The notes below the pieces were generated by a model. The model saw only the letters and a list, made by a program, of their open reading frames with translations, did not search any database and had not been told where the DNA came from. From NCBI RefSeq assembly GCF_900142165.1, contig NZ_FQZY01000014.1, forward strand, positions 31,460-95,459: a stretch of 64,000 nucleotides of DNA, read 5' to 3'. This document shows positions 9,077-18,538 of this stretch, piece after piece. Position numbers and translations under genes: made by a program. Source of the stretch: Hespellia stercorisuis DSM 15480 (GTDB lineage Bacteria > Bacillota > Clostridia > Lachnospirales > Lachnospiraceae). How positions within the stretch are numbered: the first letter of the stretch is position 1; every line of letters starts with the position of its first letter.

Positions 9077-10060
9077 ATGAATATTAATGAGATAGCGGAG
9101 TTGGCGGGGGTATCAAGAGCCACGGTTTCCCGATATCTGAACAATGGCTATATCAGCGAGGAGAAGAGGGCAGCAGTCAAGAAAGTGATTGATGAGACCG
9201 GGTTTGTCCCGTCATCTCATGCACAGACGCTCCGCACGAAGAAGACAAAGCTGATTGGGGTAATCCTTCCGAAGATCAACTCGGAGAGTATCAGCCGGAT
9301 GGTTGCGGGAATCAGCGGAGTTTTATCGGAGCAGGGCTACAATCTCCTTCTGGCGAATACCGAGAACGATGAAAAAAAAGAGTTGGAATTTCTGCAGCTG
9401 TTTCAGGATAACCGGGTGGATGGAATTATTCTGATCGGAACCATCTTCACCGGGGAGCACAAGAAGCTGCTGAAGAGCCTCCGTGTTCCGGTTGTGATCG
9501 CAGGACAGCATCTGGAAGGATATTCCTCGGTGTATCATGACGATGAAGCCGCGGCGGAGGCGGTGACTGAGCTTATGATACGAGCCGGCGGGCAGCATTT
9601 TGGAATGATCGGAGCGACTCTGCGGGATGAGGCGGTCGGCAGGAAACGAAGAGCAGGATTTCTGAATAGTCTGGAAAAAGCAGGAATCACAGTGGAGGAA
9701 TCGGCGCTGAAGGAAGCGAAGTTTAATTCAGAATCCGGCTATAAAATGGCCAGACAGCTCATGGAAAACCATCCGGAGACAGATTCCCTGTTTTGTGCGA
9801 CAGACACGATTGCCGTCGGCGCGATTGAGTATCTGCGCGAGACCGGAAAGAAGATACCGGACGACATTCAGATAATCGGATTTGGTGATTCCAAGATTGC
9901 CAGAGTTCTGACACCGAGACTGACGACGGTGCATCTGGCGTATAAGACCAGCGGGGAAGAATCTGCGCGCATGATTCTCGAACTGCTCGCCGGGAAGAAC
10001 ACGGCAGACCGGGAAATGAAGCTGGGATATCGGATCGTGGAGGGAGAGTCGCTGCGATGA
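9077..10060 (+). CDS. LacI family transcriptional regulator
   Basis: About 327 residues. An N-terminal LacI helix-turn-helix (MNINEIAELAGVSRATVSRYL, hinge with SSHAQTLRTKKTKLIGV) is followed by a periplasmic-binding-protein-like effector domain. The start at 9077 has TGGAGG 5 bp upstream; a GTG at 9065 would add four residues. The family usually represses sugar genes, but no sugar transporter adjoins it here: the next gene is enolase, 130 bp downstream. The effector and regulon are unknown. Autoregulation or control of enolase is possible but no palindromic operator was spotted. Confidence 0.9.
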   Translation: MNINEIAELAGVSRATVSRYLNNGYISEEKRAAVKKVIDETGFVPSSHAQTLRTKKTKLIGVILPKINSESISRMVAGISGVLSEQGYNLLLANTENDEKKELEFLQLFQDNRVDGIILIGTIFTGEHKKLLKSLRVPVVIAGQHLEGYSSVYHDDEAAAEAVTELMIRAGGQHFGMIGATLRDEAVGRKRRAGFLNSLEKAGITVEESALKEAKFNSESGYKMARQLMENHPETDSLFCATDTIAVGAIEYLRETGKKIPDDIQIIGFGDSKIARVLTPRLTTVHLAYKTSGEESARMILELLAGKNTADREMKLGYRIVEGESLR

Positions 10061-10188
10061 TTTCTGATAGGATGCATGCCATCTGATTTGCCTTTCGCAA
10101 AATATACAATTTTTTTAAAACAATAAAATTTGCCCCTTATAAGTGGCTTAATTCAGGGCATACTATCTCAAAAAAGGAGGAGAAAAGT

Positions 10189-11502
10189 ATGCATGAATAT
10201 TTACCGATCACAGATGTTTACGCGAGAGAAATTTTAGATTCCCGAGGGAATCCTACAATAGAAGTAGAAGTGCTGGCAGGCGAGCGGAAAGTGGGACGCG
10301 CGGCGGTGCCGTCAGGGGCATCCACGGGAAAGTACGAGGCGGTGGAGCTGCGGGACAAGGAGAAAAGATATCAGGGAAAAGGAGTCCAGCGGGCAGTGGA
10401 GCATGTGAATCAGAAGCTTGCTCAGGAGCTGATCGGGGCCAATGTATTCGATCAGATCCGCATCGATGCAATTCTGAAAAAGGCGGACGGGAGTGAGAAT
10501 AAGGCGAATCTCGGAGCCAACGCACTGCTGGGTGTTTCACTGGCAGCCGCGAAGGCGGGAGCCAATGCGAGAAACCAGCCGCTGTTCCGCTATCTGAGCG
10601 GTGTGCGCTCTATGCGGATGCCGGTTCCCATGATGAATATATTAAACGGGGGAGCCCACGCGGATAACACACTGGATATTCAGGAATTTATGATCATGCC
10701 GGTGGGAGCATGCTGCTTTCGCGAGGGACTGCGCATGTGCACGGAGATCTATCACGAGCTGAAAGCACTTCTGCACACTCACGGGCTGAATACCTCGGTG
10801 GGAGACGAAGGGGGATTTGCGCCGGATCTTCCCAACGCGAAGGAGGCACTCAAGTTTATTGCAGATGCTGTGCGGGCAGCAGGATATGAGCTGGAGCGGG
10901 ACATTGTCTTTGCGATGGATGTGGCGGCGTCGGAGCTGTATGACCGGGACTTTAAAAAGTATGTCTTTCCTGGAGAGAGCAGGATGCAGGGGCATCAGGT
11001 GGTCAGATCGGTGGAGGAACTGATCGATTATTATGAGGATCTGGCATCGGAATTTCCAATCCGGTCTATCGAAGATCCGCTGGATGAGGAAGATTTTGAG
11101 GGTTGGGAACTTTTGACGACCAGACTGGGAAATGATCTCCAACTTGTGGGGGATGATCTGTTTGTGACAAATATTGCCCGTCTCCAACAGGGCATCGACC
11201 GGGCAGCAGCCAACGCCATTTTGATCAAGGTCAATCAGATCGGCACGCTGACAGAAGCCATCGAGGCGATTGAACTGGCAAAAAGTGCGGGATATCAGAC
11301 CATCATATCCCACCGATCCGGCGAGACAGAAGATACCTTTATCGCCGATCTGGCCGTAGCGGTGAATGCCGGGCAGATCAAGACCGGAGCACCCTGCCGC
11401 GGTGAGCGGACCGCGAAGTATAATCAACTGCTTCGGATTGAGGAGAAGCTGGGGGAGATGGCGCGGTACGAGAATCCGTTTTTGGGGTTCGGAGAACGAT
11501 AG
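10189..11502 (+). CDS. eno: Enolase (phosphopyruvate hydratase)
   Basis: A 437-residue glycolytic enzyme interconverting 2-phosphoglycerate and phosphoenolpyruvate in the cytosol. Family landmarks are present: [17 protein letters not shown] at the N-terminus, [36 protein letters not shown], metal ligand segment [13 protein letters not shown] and the signature [17 protein letters not shown]. The length is normal. AAAGGAGGAG lies upstream of the ATG, and a strong intrinsic terminator follows, so it looks monocistronic. The upstream spacer (10061-10188) holds no gene. Confidence 0.98.
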   Translation: MHEYLPITDVYAREILDSRGNPTIEVEVLAGERKVGRAAVPSGASTGKYEAVELRDKEKRYQGKGVQRAVEHVNQKLAQELIGANVFDQIRIDAILKKADGSENKANLGANALLGVSLAAAKAGANARNQPLFRYLSGVRSMRMPVPMMNILNGGAHADNTLDIQEFMIMPVGACCFREGLRMCTEIYHELKALLHTHGLNTSVGDEGGFAPDLPNAKEALKFIADAVRAAGYELERDIVFAMDVAASELYDRDFKKYVFPGESRMQGHQVVRSVEELIDYYEDLASEFPIRSIEDPLDEEDFEGWELLTTRLGNDLQLVGDDLFVTNIARLQQGIDRAAANAILIKVNQIGTLTEAIEAIELAKSAGYQTIISHRSGETEDTFIADLAVAVNAGQIKTGAPCRGERTAKYNQLLRIEEKLGEMARYENPFLGFGER

Positions 11503-11532
11503 GGAGCAGGTACGGCAATATCAGAAAGCACA

Positions 11533-11580
11533 GTGGGAATGGAATCAGTGTATGCACCGATTCCGTTCCCGCTTTTTTTT
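11533..11580 (+). terminator. Intrinsic terminator of enolase
   Basis: GGGAATGGAATC pairs with GATTCCGTTCCC (12 bp, one G-T pair), and a run of eight T follows. It cleanly separates enolase from the fatty acid cluster. Confidence 0.9.
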
Positions 11581-11677
11581 GACGAATTTCACATGTTGAA
11601 TCACCTTACCTGGAGGACACGGTATTGGATTGTACAGAAAAAAGTACAAGAGGAAAACAAAAAACACAGAAAATATG

Positions 11678-11740
11678 TTGACCAATTCAAAATCTTATGA
11701 TAAGATTTGAAAATCAAATACTTTGAGAGCCAAAGTATTT
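11678..11740 (+). promoter_or_regulatory. fabH promoter with overlapping palindromic operator
   Basis: TTGACC (11678-11683), a 17-bp spacer and TAAGAT (11701-11706) form a good sigma-A promoter. A perfect 19-bp palindrome, AAATCTTAT-G-ATAAGATTT (11690-11708), covers the -10 box. A second inverted repeat follows in the leader: AAATACTTTG-AGAGC-CAAAGTATTT (11716-11740). Repressor binding at the first site would block polymerase. The MarR-type regulator at the end of the cluster is the obvious candidate, by analogy with FabT in streptococci; that link is inference. Confidence 0.7.
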
Positions 11741-11770
11741 TAAAGTCAAATTAAAAGATGGAGATTTCAA

Positions 11771-12763
11771 ATGATAGGAAAGATACGAGGAACCGGATCT
11801 TTCGTCCCGCCGAGGACTCTGGATAACAACGATTTATCCGGGATGGTCGAAACAAACGATGCGTGGATACGAGAGAGAACCGGTGTGGTTCGACGGCATA
11901 TAATAGAAGAGGACAATACGGTCAGCATGGCGGTGAAGGCTGCCAGAAATGCTTTGGAGAACAGCCGGATTGCTCCGGAAGAGATTGACTTGATCATAGT
12001 ATCGACCATTTCTTCCAATGTAGTTCTCCCCTGTGCGGCCTGTGAGGTACAGAAAGAAATCGGCGCGGTGAACGCGACGTGCTTCGATCTGAATGCGGCA
12101 TGCACAGGTTTCGTTTTCGCATATAACACGGCGCAGGCATACATTGCAGGCGGAATCTACAAAACGGTGCTGATCATCGGAGCGGAGAGCCTCTCCAATC
12201 TGGTGGACTGGCGCGACAGAGGAACCTGCATCTTGTTCGGAGATGGCGCAGGAGCGGCCATACTTCAGACGGAAGAGGGAGAGTCCTTCCCGGTGATTTC
12301 ACATTCCGACGGCACAAAAGGCGGGGCGCTTACCTGCGAAAGCAGACATACGAAAGTATATGCGAACCTGTCCGGAATAGAAAAGAAAGACATCACCTTC
12401 GCTTCGGGGGATCCGACATACATGCACATGGACGGGCAGGCGGTTTTTAAATTTGCAGTGCGCAAGGTGCCGGAGGCGGTAAATGAACTGCTCGCGGCGG
12501 CGCAGCTCGAGACGGAGGATATCGATTATTTCCTTCTCCATCAGGCCAACAAAAGAATTGTGGAGGCTGTTGCAAAACGACTCCACACAGGAATTGAAAA
12601 ATTCCCGATGAATCTGGATGAGTATGGAAACACATCGTCCGCAAGCATCGCGATTCTGCTGGATGAGATGAACCGGTCCGGGAAATTGATCGCCGGTCAG
12701 AAGCTTGTGATGACAGGCTTCGGTGCAGGGCTGTCCTGGGGGGCAAGCCTGCTGGTGTGGTAG
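11771..12763 (+). CDS. fabH: Beta-ketoacyl-ACP synthase III
   Basis: A 330-residue condensing enzyme that starts fatty acid synthesis by joining acetyl-CoA to malonyl-ACP. The catalytic triad is visible: Cys in NAACTGFVFA (about residue 112), His in LLHQANKR and Asn in GNTSSASI. It is the first gene of a long rightward fatty acid cluster, and its promoter carries a palindromic operator. The 225-bp spacer before acpP holds several small GC-rich hairpins (for example around CCGGTTCGCCGG) but no convincing gene. Confidence 0.96.
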   Translation: MIGKIRGTGSFVPPRTLDNNDLSGMVETNDAWIRERTGVVRRHIIEEDNTVSMAVKAARNALENSRIAPEEIDLIIVSTISSNVVLPCAACEVQKEIGAVNATCFDLNAACTGFVFAYNTAQAYIAGGIYKTVLIIGAESLSNLVDWRDRGTCILFGDGAGAAILQTEEGESFPVISHSDGTKGGALTCESRHTKVYANLSGIEKKDITFASGDPTYMHMDGQAVFKFAVRKVPEAVNELLAAAQLETEDIDYFLLHQANKRIVEAVAKRLHTGIEKFPMNLDEYGNTSSASIAILLDEMNRSGKLIAGQKLVMTGFGAGLSWGASLLVW

Positions 12764-12988
12764 GAAACGATCAAAAGTAGATGCGGGAGCATGACCCCGA
12801 TGGGTAAAAGCTCAGCAGAGACAGTGGTAATGACCGGTTCGCCGGATTACATAACATGTACGAAGGTGAGATCCGCCGCAGGTGGAAAGAACCTTGGTAC
12901 CTACGCAGTGTCCATTCGGACAGAGTCCGGATTCGAAATGACACTGCTCAATAAGAAGAAAATAAACCCATATTAAAGGAGAAAAGAC

Positions 12989-13213
12989 ATGTTAGAAAAA
13001 ATTCAGGAATTAGTAGCAGAGGGATTAGGCGTAAATGCATCAGAGGTAGTAGAGACAGCAAACTTTAAAGAAGATCTCGGAGCAGACTCTTTAGATTTAT
13101 TCGAATTAGTAATGTCACTGGAAGAAGAATTTGGCGTTGAGATCCCTACAGAGGACTTAGAGAACATCGCAACAGTAGGCGATGTAATCAAATACATCGA
13201 AGCACACAAATAA
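12989..13213 (+). CDS. acpP: Acyl carrier protein
   Basis: A 74-residue acidic protein with the phosphopantetheine attachment motif [12 protein letters not shown] (Ser-37) and the typical ending of small ACPs. It carries the growing acyl chain between Fab enzymes. Codon use is noticeably enriched in TTA and GAA compared with neighbours, consistent with very high expression. AAAGGAG is placed 7 bp upstream. A hairpin follows the stop at once, so the monocistronic acpP message may be stabilised or partly terminated. Confidence 0.96.
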   Translation: MLEKIQELVAEGLGVNASEVVETANFKEDLGADSLDLFELVMSLEEEFGVEIPTEDLENIATVGDVIKYIEAHK

Positions 13214-13495
13214 GAATTATCAGATTCATTCATATAACGCATTCCAAACAGCAGACATCGATCTGCTGTTTTGGAAATTAAAACATAGAAATCAAAACAC
13301 AACTATTCAGGACAGCAGACCATAGACCCGTTTGCTTTGCGAACTATTCGCTGCAAGCAGCTTCTGTCTGAGGTTTACGGCCGTTCCGGCCTATATAAGA
13401 TTCATAATAAATCCCTTAGCGAGTAAACTCACACGAGTTTTATTATGAATCTTATGCAGTCCTGAATAATTACAAAACAACAGGGAGGCTGTCAT
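13214..13495 (+). other. Structured 282-bp spacer between acpP and fabK
   Basis: No gene is seen. A stable hairpin (AACAGCAGA, 6-nt loop, TCTGCTGTT; 13247-13270) lies close to the acpP stop. A second block is bounded by inverted 10-mers TATTCAGGAC (13304-13313) and GTCCTGAATA (13459-13468). Inside it are 17-bp inverted arms beginning ATAAGATTCATAAT (13395-13411) and ending GAATCTTAT (13439-13455). The ~165-bp block resembles a small palindromic (MITE-like) insertion or an RNA processing site. The arm motif AAGATTCATAAT recurs at 34005. Confidence 0.6.
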
Positions 13496-14431
13496 ATGCA
13501 GACAGAAATTACAAAATTACTAGGAATCGAATATCCAATTGTACAGGGCGGTATGGCCTGGGTCGCTGAATATCATCTGGCAGCAGCCGTATCAGAAGCC
13601 GGCGGTCTGGGATTGATCGGATCGGGCGGTGCACCGGCAGAGTGGGTGCGTGAGCAGGTAAGAGAAGCGAAGAAACTGACAGACAAGCCCTTCGGTGTCA
13701 ATGTCATGCTGATGAATCCGGAATCGGACAAGATCGCGCAGGTATTGGCAGAAGAAGGCGTAAAAGTGGTTACAACAGGAGCTGGTTCTCCTGAGAAATA
13801 TATAAAGATGTGGAAGGACGCTGGCATGAAAGTCATTCCGGTAGTCGCAAGTGTGGCTCTCGCAAAACGCATGGAGCGCTGCGGCGCGGATGCGGTCGTG
13901 GCAGAGGGATGTGAGGCAGGCGGACACATCGGTGAAAATACAACAATGGTACTGGTTCCACAGATCGTGGATGCAGTGAACATCCCGGTGATCGCGGCCG
14001 GAGGAATCGCAGATGGCAGAGGTGTTGCAGCGGCATTTATGCTGGGCGCCCAGGCAGTACAGCTGGGAACGCATTTTGTGGTGTCCAATGAGTGTGTGGT
14101 ACACGACAATTACAAAAAAGCGATCATCAAGGCAAGAGATATTGATTCCAGAGTCACGGGAAGAACAATCGGACACCCGGTACGTGCTCTCAGAAACCAG
14201 ATGACAAACGAGTACATTAAGCAGGAGAATGCAGGTGCTACCGTGGAAGAACTGGAACTGCTGACACTGGGCGGACTCCGTAAGGCAGTGGTTGAGGGAG
14301 ATGTGACGACTGGGAGTGTTATGGCAGGACAGATCGCAGGTATGGTAAAGGAAGAGATGAGCTGCCAGGAATTGATTCAGAAGCTGATGCGTGAGGCGTC
14401 AGAGCTGCTTGGAGGAAAAAGATTTGAGTAA
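13496..14431 (+). CDS. fabK: Enoyl-ACP reductase II (FabK)
   Basis: A 311-residue FMN-dependent enoyl-ACP reductase catalysing the last step of each elongation cycle. Family features are GIEYPIVQGGMAWV at the N-terminus, the flavin-binding segment VAEGCEAGGHIGE and the phosphate-binding loop VIAAGGIADGRG. FabK is the triclosan-insensitive alternative to FabI, standard in streptococci and clostridia. Its stop overlaps the likely TTG start of fabD by 8 bp. No other enoyl reductase is in the window except the related protein at 21884. Confidence 0.94.
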   Translation: MQTEITKLLGIEYPIVQGGMAWVAEYHLAAAVSEAGGLGLIGSGGAPAEWVREQVREAKKLTDKPFGVNVMLMNPESDKIAQVLAEEGVKVVTTGAGSPEKYIKMWKDAGMKVIPVVASVALAKRMERCGADAVVAEGCEAGGHIGENTTMVLVPQIVDAVNIPVIAAGGIADGRGVAAAFMLGAQAVQLGTHFVVSNECVVHDNYKKAIIKARDIDSRVTGRTIGHPVRALRNQMTNEYIKQENAGATVEELELLTLGGLRKAVVEGDVTTGSVMAGQIAGMVKEEMSCQELIQKLMREASELLGGKRFE

Positions 14432-15341
14432 GATTGCATTTTTATTCCCGGGACAGGGCGCGCAGAGTGCCGGAATGGGAAGGGATTTTTATGAGACAAG
14501 TGAGATAGCACGCCGGATTTTTGACAAGGCGTCAGAGCTGCTTGGATTTGATATGAAGGAATTATGCTTTGAGGAGAATGATCGTCTCGATCAGACGGAG
14601 TACACACAGGCGGCGCTTGTGACGACATGTCTGGCGATGGCAAAGGTTGTGGAGGAGCAGGGGCTTACACCGGATGTGACGGCAGGCCTGAGTCTTGGCG
14701 AATACTGTGCCATTCAGATGGCAGGTGGAATGAGCGTGGAAGATGCCATCACCACCGTCAGAACCCGCGGAATCCTGATGCAGAACACGGTGCCGGCAGG
14801 TGTGGGCGCCATGGCAGCAATCCTCGGAATGGACAGTGAGGCGATCGAGGGCGTGATCGCTGATCTGGAGGGTGTGACTGTTGCAAATTACAACTGCCCG
14901 GGACAGACTGTAATCACCGGATATACCGAGGCAGTGGAGAAGGCAAACGAGGCACTTCTGGCAGCAGGAGCAAAACGTGCGGTGATGCTGAAGGTCAGCG
15001 GACCGTTCCACTCACCGCTTCTGAAAGAAGCAGGGGTGAAGCTGGGAGAGGTCCTCGCAGATGTCGAACTGAGTCCGCTGAAGATTCCTTATGTGACCAA
15101 CGTCACAGCGGAATATGTCAAGGATATCAGCGCGACAAAAGAGCTGCTTGCAGAGCAGGTGGCGTCTTCGGTGCGCTGGGAGCAGAGCGTTCGCGCCATG
15201 CTTGCAGACGGAGTCGACACCTTCGTGGAGATCGGTCCGGGAAGAACGCTGGCAGGATTCATGAAGAAGATCAGTCGGGACGTGAAAATGGTGAACATTC
15301 AGAGCGTGGAAGATCTGGGCAAGATTGCGGACTTAATATAA
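14424..15341 (+). CDS. fabD: Malonyl-CoA:ACP transacylase
   Basis: A 305-residue enzyme loading malonyl units onto ACP. The nucleophile elbow is GLSLGEY (Ser in GxSxG), preceded by AFLFPGQGAQSAGMG at the N-terminus, and the catalytic His lies in GPFHSPLL. The start is taken as TTG at 14424, because GGAGG sits at 14411-14415 and the family's N-terminus begins there. No ATG fits. The start overlaps the end of fabK, indicating coupling. Confidence 0.93.
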   Translation: MSKIAFLFPGQGAQSAGMGRDFYETSEIARRIFDKASELLGFDMKELCFEENDRLDQTEYTQAALVTTCLAMAKVVEEQGLTPDVTAGLSLGEYCAIQMAGGMSVEDAITTVRTRGILMQNTVPAGVGAMAAILGMDSEAIEGVIADLEGVTVANYNCPGQTVITGYTEAVEKANEALLAAGAKRAVMLKVSGPFHSPLLKEAGVKLGEVLADVELSPLKIPYVTNVTAEYVKDISATKELLAEQVASSVRWEQSVRAMLADGVDTFVEIGPGRTLAGFMKKISRDVKMVNIQSVEDLGKIADLI

Positions 15342-15484
15342 GAAAACTTTCATTACATTTAACTGAGATATAGCCTCCGGCGGATTGCAGAGCTGACAGC
15401 CGCTCGCAGCAATTATGCTGGAGCATAATTGAAAAAATCAAGAGTAATAAGAAACCATTCAGGAAAGTTAAAAAGAGGTGGAAC
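15342..15484 (+). other. Hairpin-containing spacer between fabD and fabG
   Basis: The 143-bp spacer holds a near-perfect hairpin CAATTATGCT-GG-AGCATAATTG (15410-15431). It is bounded by AACTTTC (15345-15351) and GAAAGTT (15463-15469) as inverted ends. No T-run follows, so it is not a normal terminator. It may be an RNA processing site or a small inserted palindrome, as in the acpP-fabK spacer. Confidence 0.5.
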
Positions 15485-16225
15485 ATGTTTGAAGGAAAGA
15501 TAGCGGTTGTTACCGGCGCATCCCGTGGAATCGGGAAAGCCATCGCTCTGAAGCTGGCGAAAGAGGGCGCGGCAGTAGTCATTAACTACAATGGCTCAAA
15601 AGAGCGTGCTGACGAAGTGAAAAAAGAGATCGAAGAAAACGGTGGAAATGCAGAAGTCATGCAGTGTGATGTATCAGATTTTGGAGCATGTGAAGCATTT
15701 TTTAAGGAAGTGACCGCGAAGTTCGGCCGGGTGGATATTCTGGTCAATAATGCGGGAATCACGAAGGACGGACTGATGATGAAGATGTCTGAGGCAGATT
15801 ATGATGCAGTGCTGAACACCAACCTGAAGGGAACTTTCAACTGCATCCGTCAGGTATCAAGACAGATGCTGAAGCAGCGCAGCGGACGAATCATCAACAT
15901 GTCTTCTGTATCCGGTGTGCTGGGCAATGCAGGGCAGGCAAATTACGCGGCGTCAAAGGCTGGCGTGATCGGGCTGACCAAGGCGGCGGCCAGGGAACTG
16001 GCATCCAGAGGCATCACAGTCAATGCGATCGCGCCTGGATTTATCGACACAGAGATGACAGAGGTTCTGTCAGATACGGTAAAAGAGGCATCTGTGGCAC
16101 AGATTCCTCTCGGAAAGTTTGGACAGACGGAAGATATTGCGGCAGCGGCAGCATTTTTGGCTTCGGAGGATGCAAAGTACATCACCGGTCAGGTGCTTCA
16201 CGTTGACGGCGGCATGGCAATGTAA
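15485..16225 (+). CDS. fabG: 3-oxoacyl-ACP reductase
   Basis: A 246-residue NADPH-dependent SDR that reduces 3-ketoacyl-ACP. Motifs are [12 protein letters not shown] (cofactor), NNAG, Ser in NMSSVSG and YAASKAG (catalytic Tyr/Lys), with the family ending [13 protein letters not shown]. Its position between fabD and fabF and its standard length make the FabG role secure, unlike the paralogue at 3545. It is 11 bp from fabF. Confidence 0.96.
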   Translation: MFEGKIAVVTGASRGIGKAIALKLAKEGAAVVINYNGSKERADEVKKEIEENGGNAEVMQCDVSDFGACEAFFKEVTAKFGRVDILVNNAGITKDGLMMKMSEADYDAVLNTNLKGTFNCIRQVSRQMLKQRSGRIINMSSVSGVLGNAGQANYAASKAGVIGLTKAAARELASRGITVNAIAPGFIDTEMTEVLSDTVKEASVAQIPLGKFGQTEDIAAAAAFLASEDAKYITGQVLHVDGGMAM

Positions 16226-16236
16226 AGGAGTGGATT

Positions 16237-17478
16237 ATGAAGAGAAGAGTGGTAGTAACAGGACTTGGTGCGGTGACACCAATTGGAAATACAGTAGAAG
16301 AATTTTGGGCAGGAATCAAAGAAGGCAAGGTCGGTATCGGACCGATCACCAAATTTGATGCGTCAGAATACAAAGTGCGGATCGCGGCGGAAGTCAAAGA
16401 CTTTGTTGGAAAAGAACGGATGGATTTCAAGGCTGCGAAGAGAATGGAGCTGTTCTCACAGTATGCAGTAGCGGCGGCAAAAGAAGCATTTGAGGATTCT
16501 GGAATCGACATGGCGCAGGAAGATGCGTTTCGCGCAGGTGTGATCGTAGGATCTGGAATCGGAAGTCTTCAGACCATTGAGCAGAACTACACTAAGATCG
16601 TGGAAAAGGGACCGAGCCGTGTGAATCCGCTGATGGTACCTCTGATGATCTCCAACATGGCAGCGGGCAACGTCTCCATTCAGCTTGGCCTGAAGGGAAA
16701 ATGCACCAACGTGGTGACCGCATGTGCATCCGGAACAAACTGTATCGGGGATGCGCTCCGTGCCATCCAGTACGATGATGCGGATATCATGGTGGCTGGC
16801 GGAACCGAGAGCTGCATCTGTCCGACCGGAGTGGCCGGATTTGCAGGACTTACCGCGCTTTCTACCACAAACGATAATCCAATGAGAGCCTCTATTCCAT
16901 TTGACAAGGACAGAAACGGATTTGTTCTCGGCGAAGGGGCGGGTATCGTTGTACTGGAAGAGTTAGAGCACGCGAAAAAACGTGGAGCGACCATCTATGC
17001 AGAGCTGGTGGGCTACGGCGCAACCGGAGACGCTTACCACATTACTTCCCCGGCAGAGGACGGAAGCGGTGCAGGAATGGCGATGAAGCTGGCGATGAAA
17101 GAAGCGGGCGTGGAGCCGAAGGACGTGGATTATATCAATGCCCATGGAACCAGCACACACCACAATGATCTGTTCGAGACCAGAGCAATCAAGTATGCGT
17201 TCGGCGAAGACGCGAAAGGTCTTGTCATCAACTCTACAAAATCCATGATCGGGCATCTGCTGGGAGCGGCAGGCGGCGTGGAATTTGTGGCGGTTGTGAA
17301 GTCTATCATGGACGGTTTTGTACACCAGACAGTGGGAACTACCACGACGGAGGAAGAATGTGATCTGAACTACTGTATCGGCGCTCCGGTGGAGATGGAT
17401 GTGCAGTATGCAATGAGCAACTCTCTCGGCTTTGGCGGACACAATGCAACTTTGCTGGCGAAAAAATACGTGGATTAA
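16237..17478 (+). CDS. fabF: Beta-ketoacyl-ACP synthase II
   Basis: A 413-residue condensing enzyme for chain elongation. The Cys-His-His triad lies in VTACASGTNCIGDA (Cys about 163), INAHGTSTHHND and KSMIGHLLGAAG. The opening RRVVVTGLGAVTPIGN is diagnostic. AAGGAG upstream and tight spacing to fabG and accB show that it belongs to the operon. Confidence 0.97.
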   Translation: MKRRVVVTGLGAVTPIGNTVEEFWAGIKEGKVGIGPITKFDASEYKVRIAAEVKDFVGKERMDFKAAKRMELFSQYAVAAAKEAFEDSGIDMAQEDAFRAGVIVGSGIGSLQTIEQNYTKIVEKGPSRVNPLMVPLMISNMAAGNVSIQLGLKGKCTNVVTACASGTNCIGDALRAIQYDDADIMVAGGTESCICPTGVAGFAGLTALSTTNDNPMRASIPFDKDRNGFVLGEGAGIVVLEELEHAKKRGATIYAELVGYGATGDAYHITSPAEDGSGAGMAMKLAMKEAGVEPKDVDYINAHGTSTHHNDLFETRAIKYAFGEDAKGLVINSTKSMIGHLLGAAGGVEFVAVVKSIMDGFVHQTVGTTTTEEECDLNYCIGAPVEMDVQYAMSNSLGFGGHNATLLAKKYVD

Positions 17479-17504
17479 TCAGACGGATATAGGAGGTCTT
17501 AACC

Positions 17505-18065
17505 GTGAAATTTGAACAGGTTTTACAATTAGTGGAGGCAGTCTCAGACTCTTCCCTTACAGAATTTAAATACGAGGAAGATGGCGTAAAAATCTCTCTG
17601 AAACGTGAAAAAGAGCAGGTGGCTGTGCCCATGACGGGAACTGTGATGGCTGGAAATATGATGCCGGCGGCACAGGGAATTATGACGGGTATGCCCATGG
17701 TGAACGGAACGATGGCAGGGATGCAGATGGCGAATGGAGCAGCGGCAGGTGCTGAAATGACAGCAGCCGGGAATGCACAGCAGGCGGCACAGATGTCAGG
17801 GCAGGAAGTGAAAACCACGGCAGAGCCGGAGGGGCAGATCGTAACCTCACCGCTGGTGGGAACATTTTACACGGCATCCTCCACAGATGCGGATGCGTTT
17901 GTGAAGGTTGGCGATGTGGTGAAAAAGGGGCAGGTCCTCGCAATCGTAGAAGCCATGAAGCTTATGAACGAGATCGAGAGCGAGTTTGACGGAACCGTGG
18001 CGGAAGTCCTCGTGGACAATGCATCGGGCGTCGAGTACGGACAGCCGTTGTTCCGCATTGTATAG
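17505..18065 (+). CDS. accB: Biotin carboxyl carrier protein of acetyl-CoA carboxylase
   Basis: A 186-residue carrier subunit. The C-terminal biotinyl domain ends with the biotinylation motif EAMKLMNEI (Lys about 150). The central linker is Ala/Met/Gly-rich ([23 protein letters not shown]), longer and more methionine-rich than usual. The start is GTG with AGGAGG upstream. It feeds carboxybiotin from AccC to the AccDA transferase encoded downstream. Confidence 0.95.
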   Translation: MKFEQVLQLVEAVSDSSLTEFKYEEDGVKISLKREKEQVAVPMTGTVMAGNMMPAAQGIMTGMPMVNGTMAGMQMANGAAAGAEMTAAGNAQQAAQMSGQEVKTTAEPEGQIVTSPLVGTFYTASSTDADAFVKVGDVVKKGQVLAIVEAMKLMNEIESEFDGTVAEVLVDNASGVEYGQPLFRIV

Positions 18066-18100
18066 AAAACATGATGTTCCCAGAATTAGGAGAAAATAAG

Positions 18101-18529
18101 ATGAACAGTTTAGATATTAACCAGATTAAAGAAATCATTCCTCACAGACATCCGTTTTTACTGGTGGATTATATTGAAGATTATGTGGCGGGCGAGTATG
18201 CCATCGGCTACAAATGTGTGACCTACAGAGAGGACTTTTTTGCGGGACATTTCCCACAGGAGCCGGTGATGCCGGGAGTACTTACGGTGGAGGCACTGGC
18301 GCAGGTAGGCGCGGTCGCGATTCTTGGAAAAGAAGAGAACAAAGGAAAAATCGCATATTTCGGCGGAATTAACAAGTGCAAGTTCAAAGGCAAGATTATT
18401 CCGGGAGATAAAGTGAGACTTGAGACGAAGATCATCAAACAAAAAGGACCGGTCGGTGTCGGCGAGGCAGTGGCCAGTGTGGATGGAAAAGTTGTTGTGA
18501 GCGCAGAGCTTACATTTATGATCGGATAG
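18101..18529 (+). CDS. fabZ: 3-hydroxyacyl-ACP dehydratase
   Basis: A 142-residue hot-dog fold dehydratase. The signature IIPHRHPFLLVD contains the catalytic His, and HFPQEPVMPGVL contains the partner Glu. The start at 18101 has AGGAG 12 bp upstream; a longer frame from 18071 lacks family similarity in its first ten residues. It sits between accB and accC, an order shared with other Firmicutes fatty acid clusters. Confidence 0.95.
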   Translation: MNSLDINQIKEIIPHRHPFLLVDYIEDYVAGEYAIGYKCVTYREDFFAGHFPQEPVMPGVLTVEALAQVGAVAILGKEENKGKIAYFGGINKCKFKGKIIPGDKVRLETKIIKQKGPVGVGEAVASVDGKVVVSAELTFMIG

Positions 18530-18538
18530 GAGTAGGGC

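Noticed and set aside
10642..11427. 261-codon open frame antisense to enolase
   Set aside because: Enolase motifs cover the same region in the other strand and the antisense product has no recognisable domain.
12791..12976. 61-codon frame between fabH and acpP
   Set aside because: No ribosome site or similarity; the region looks like a hairpin-rich spacer.
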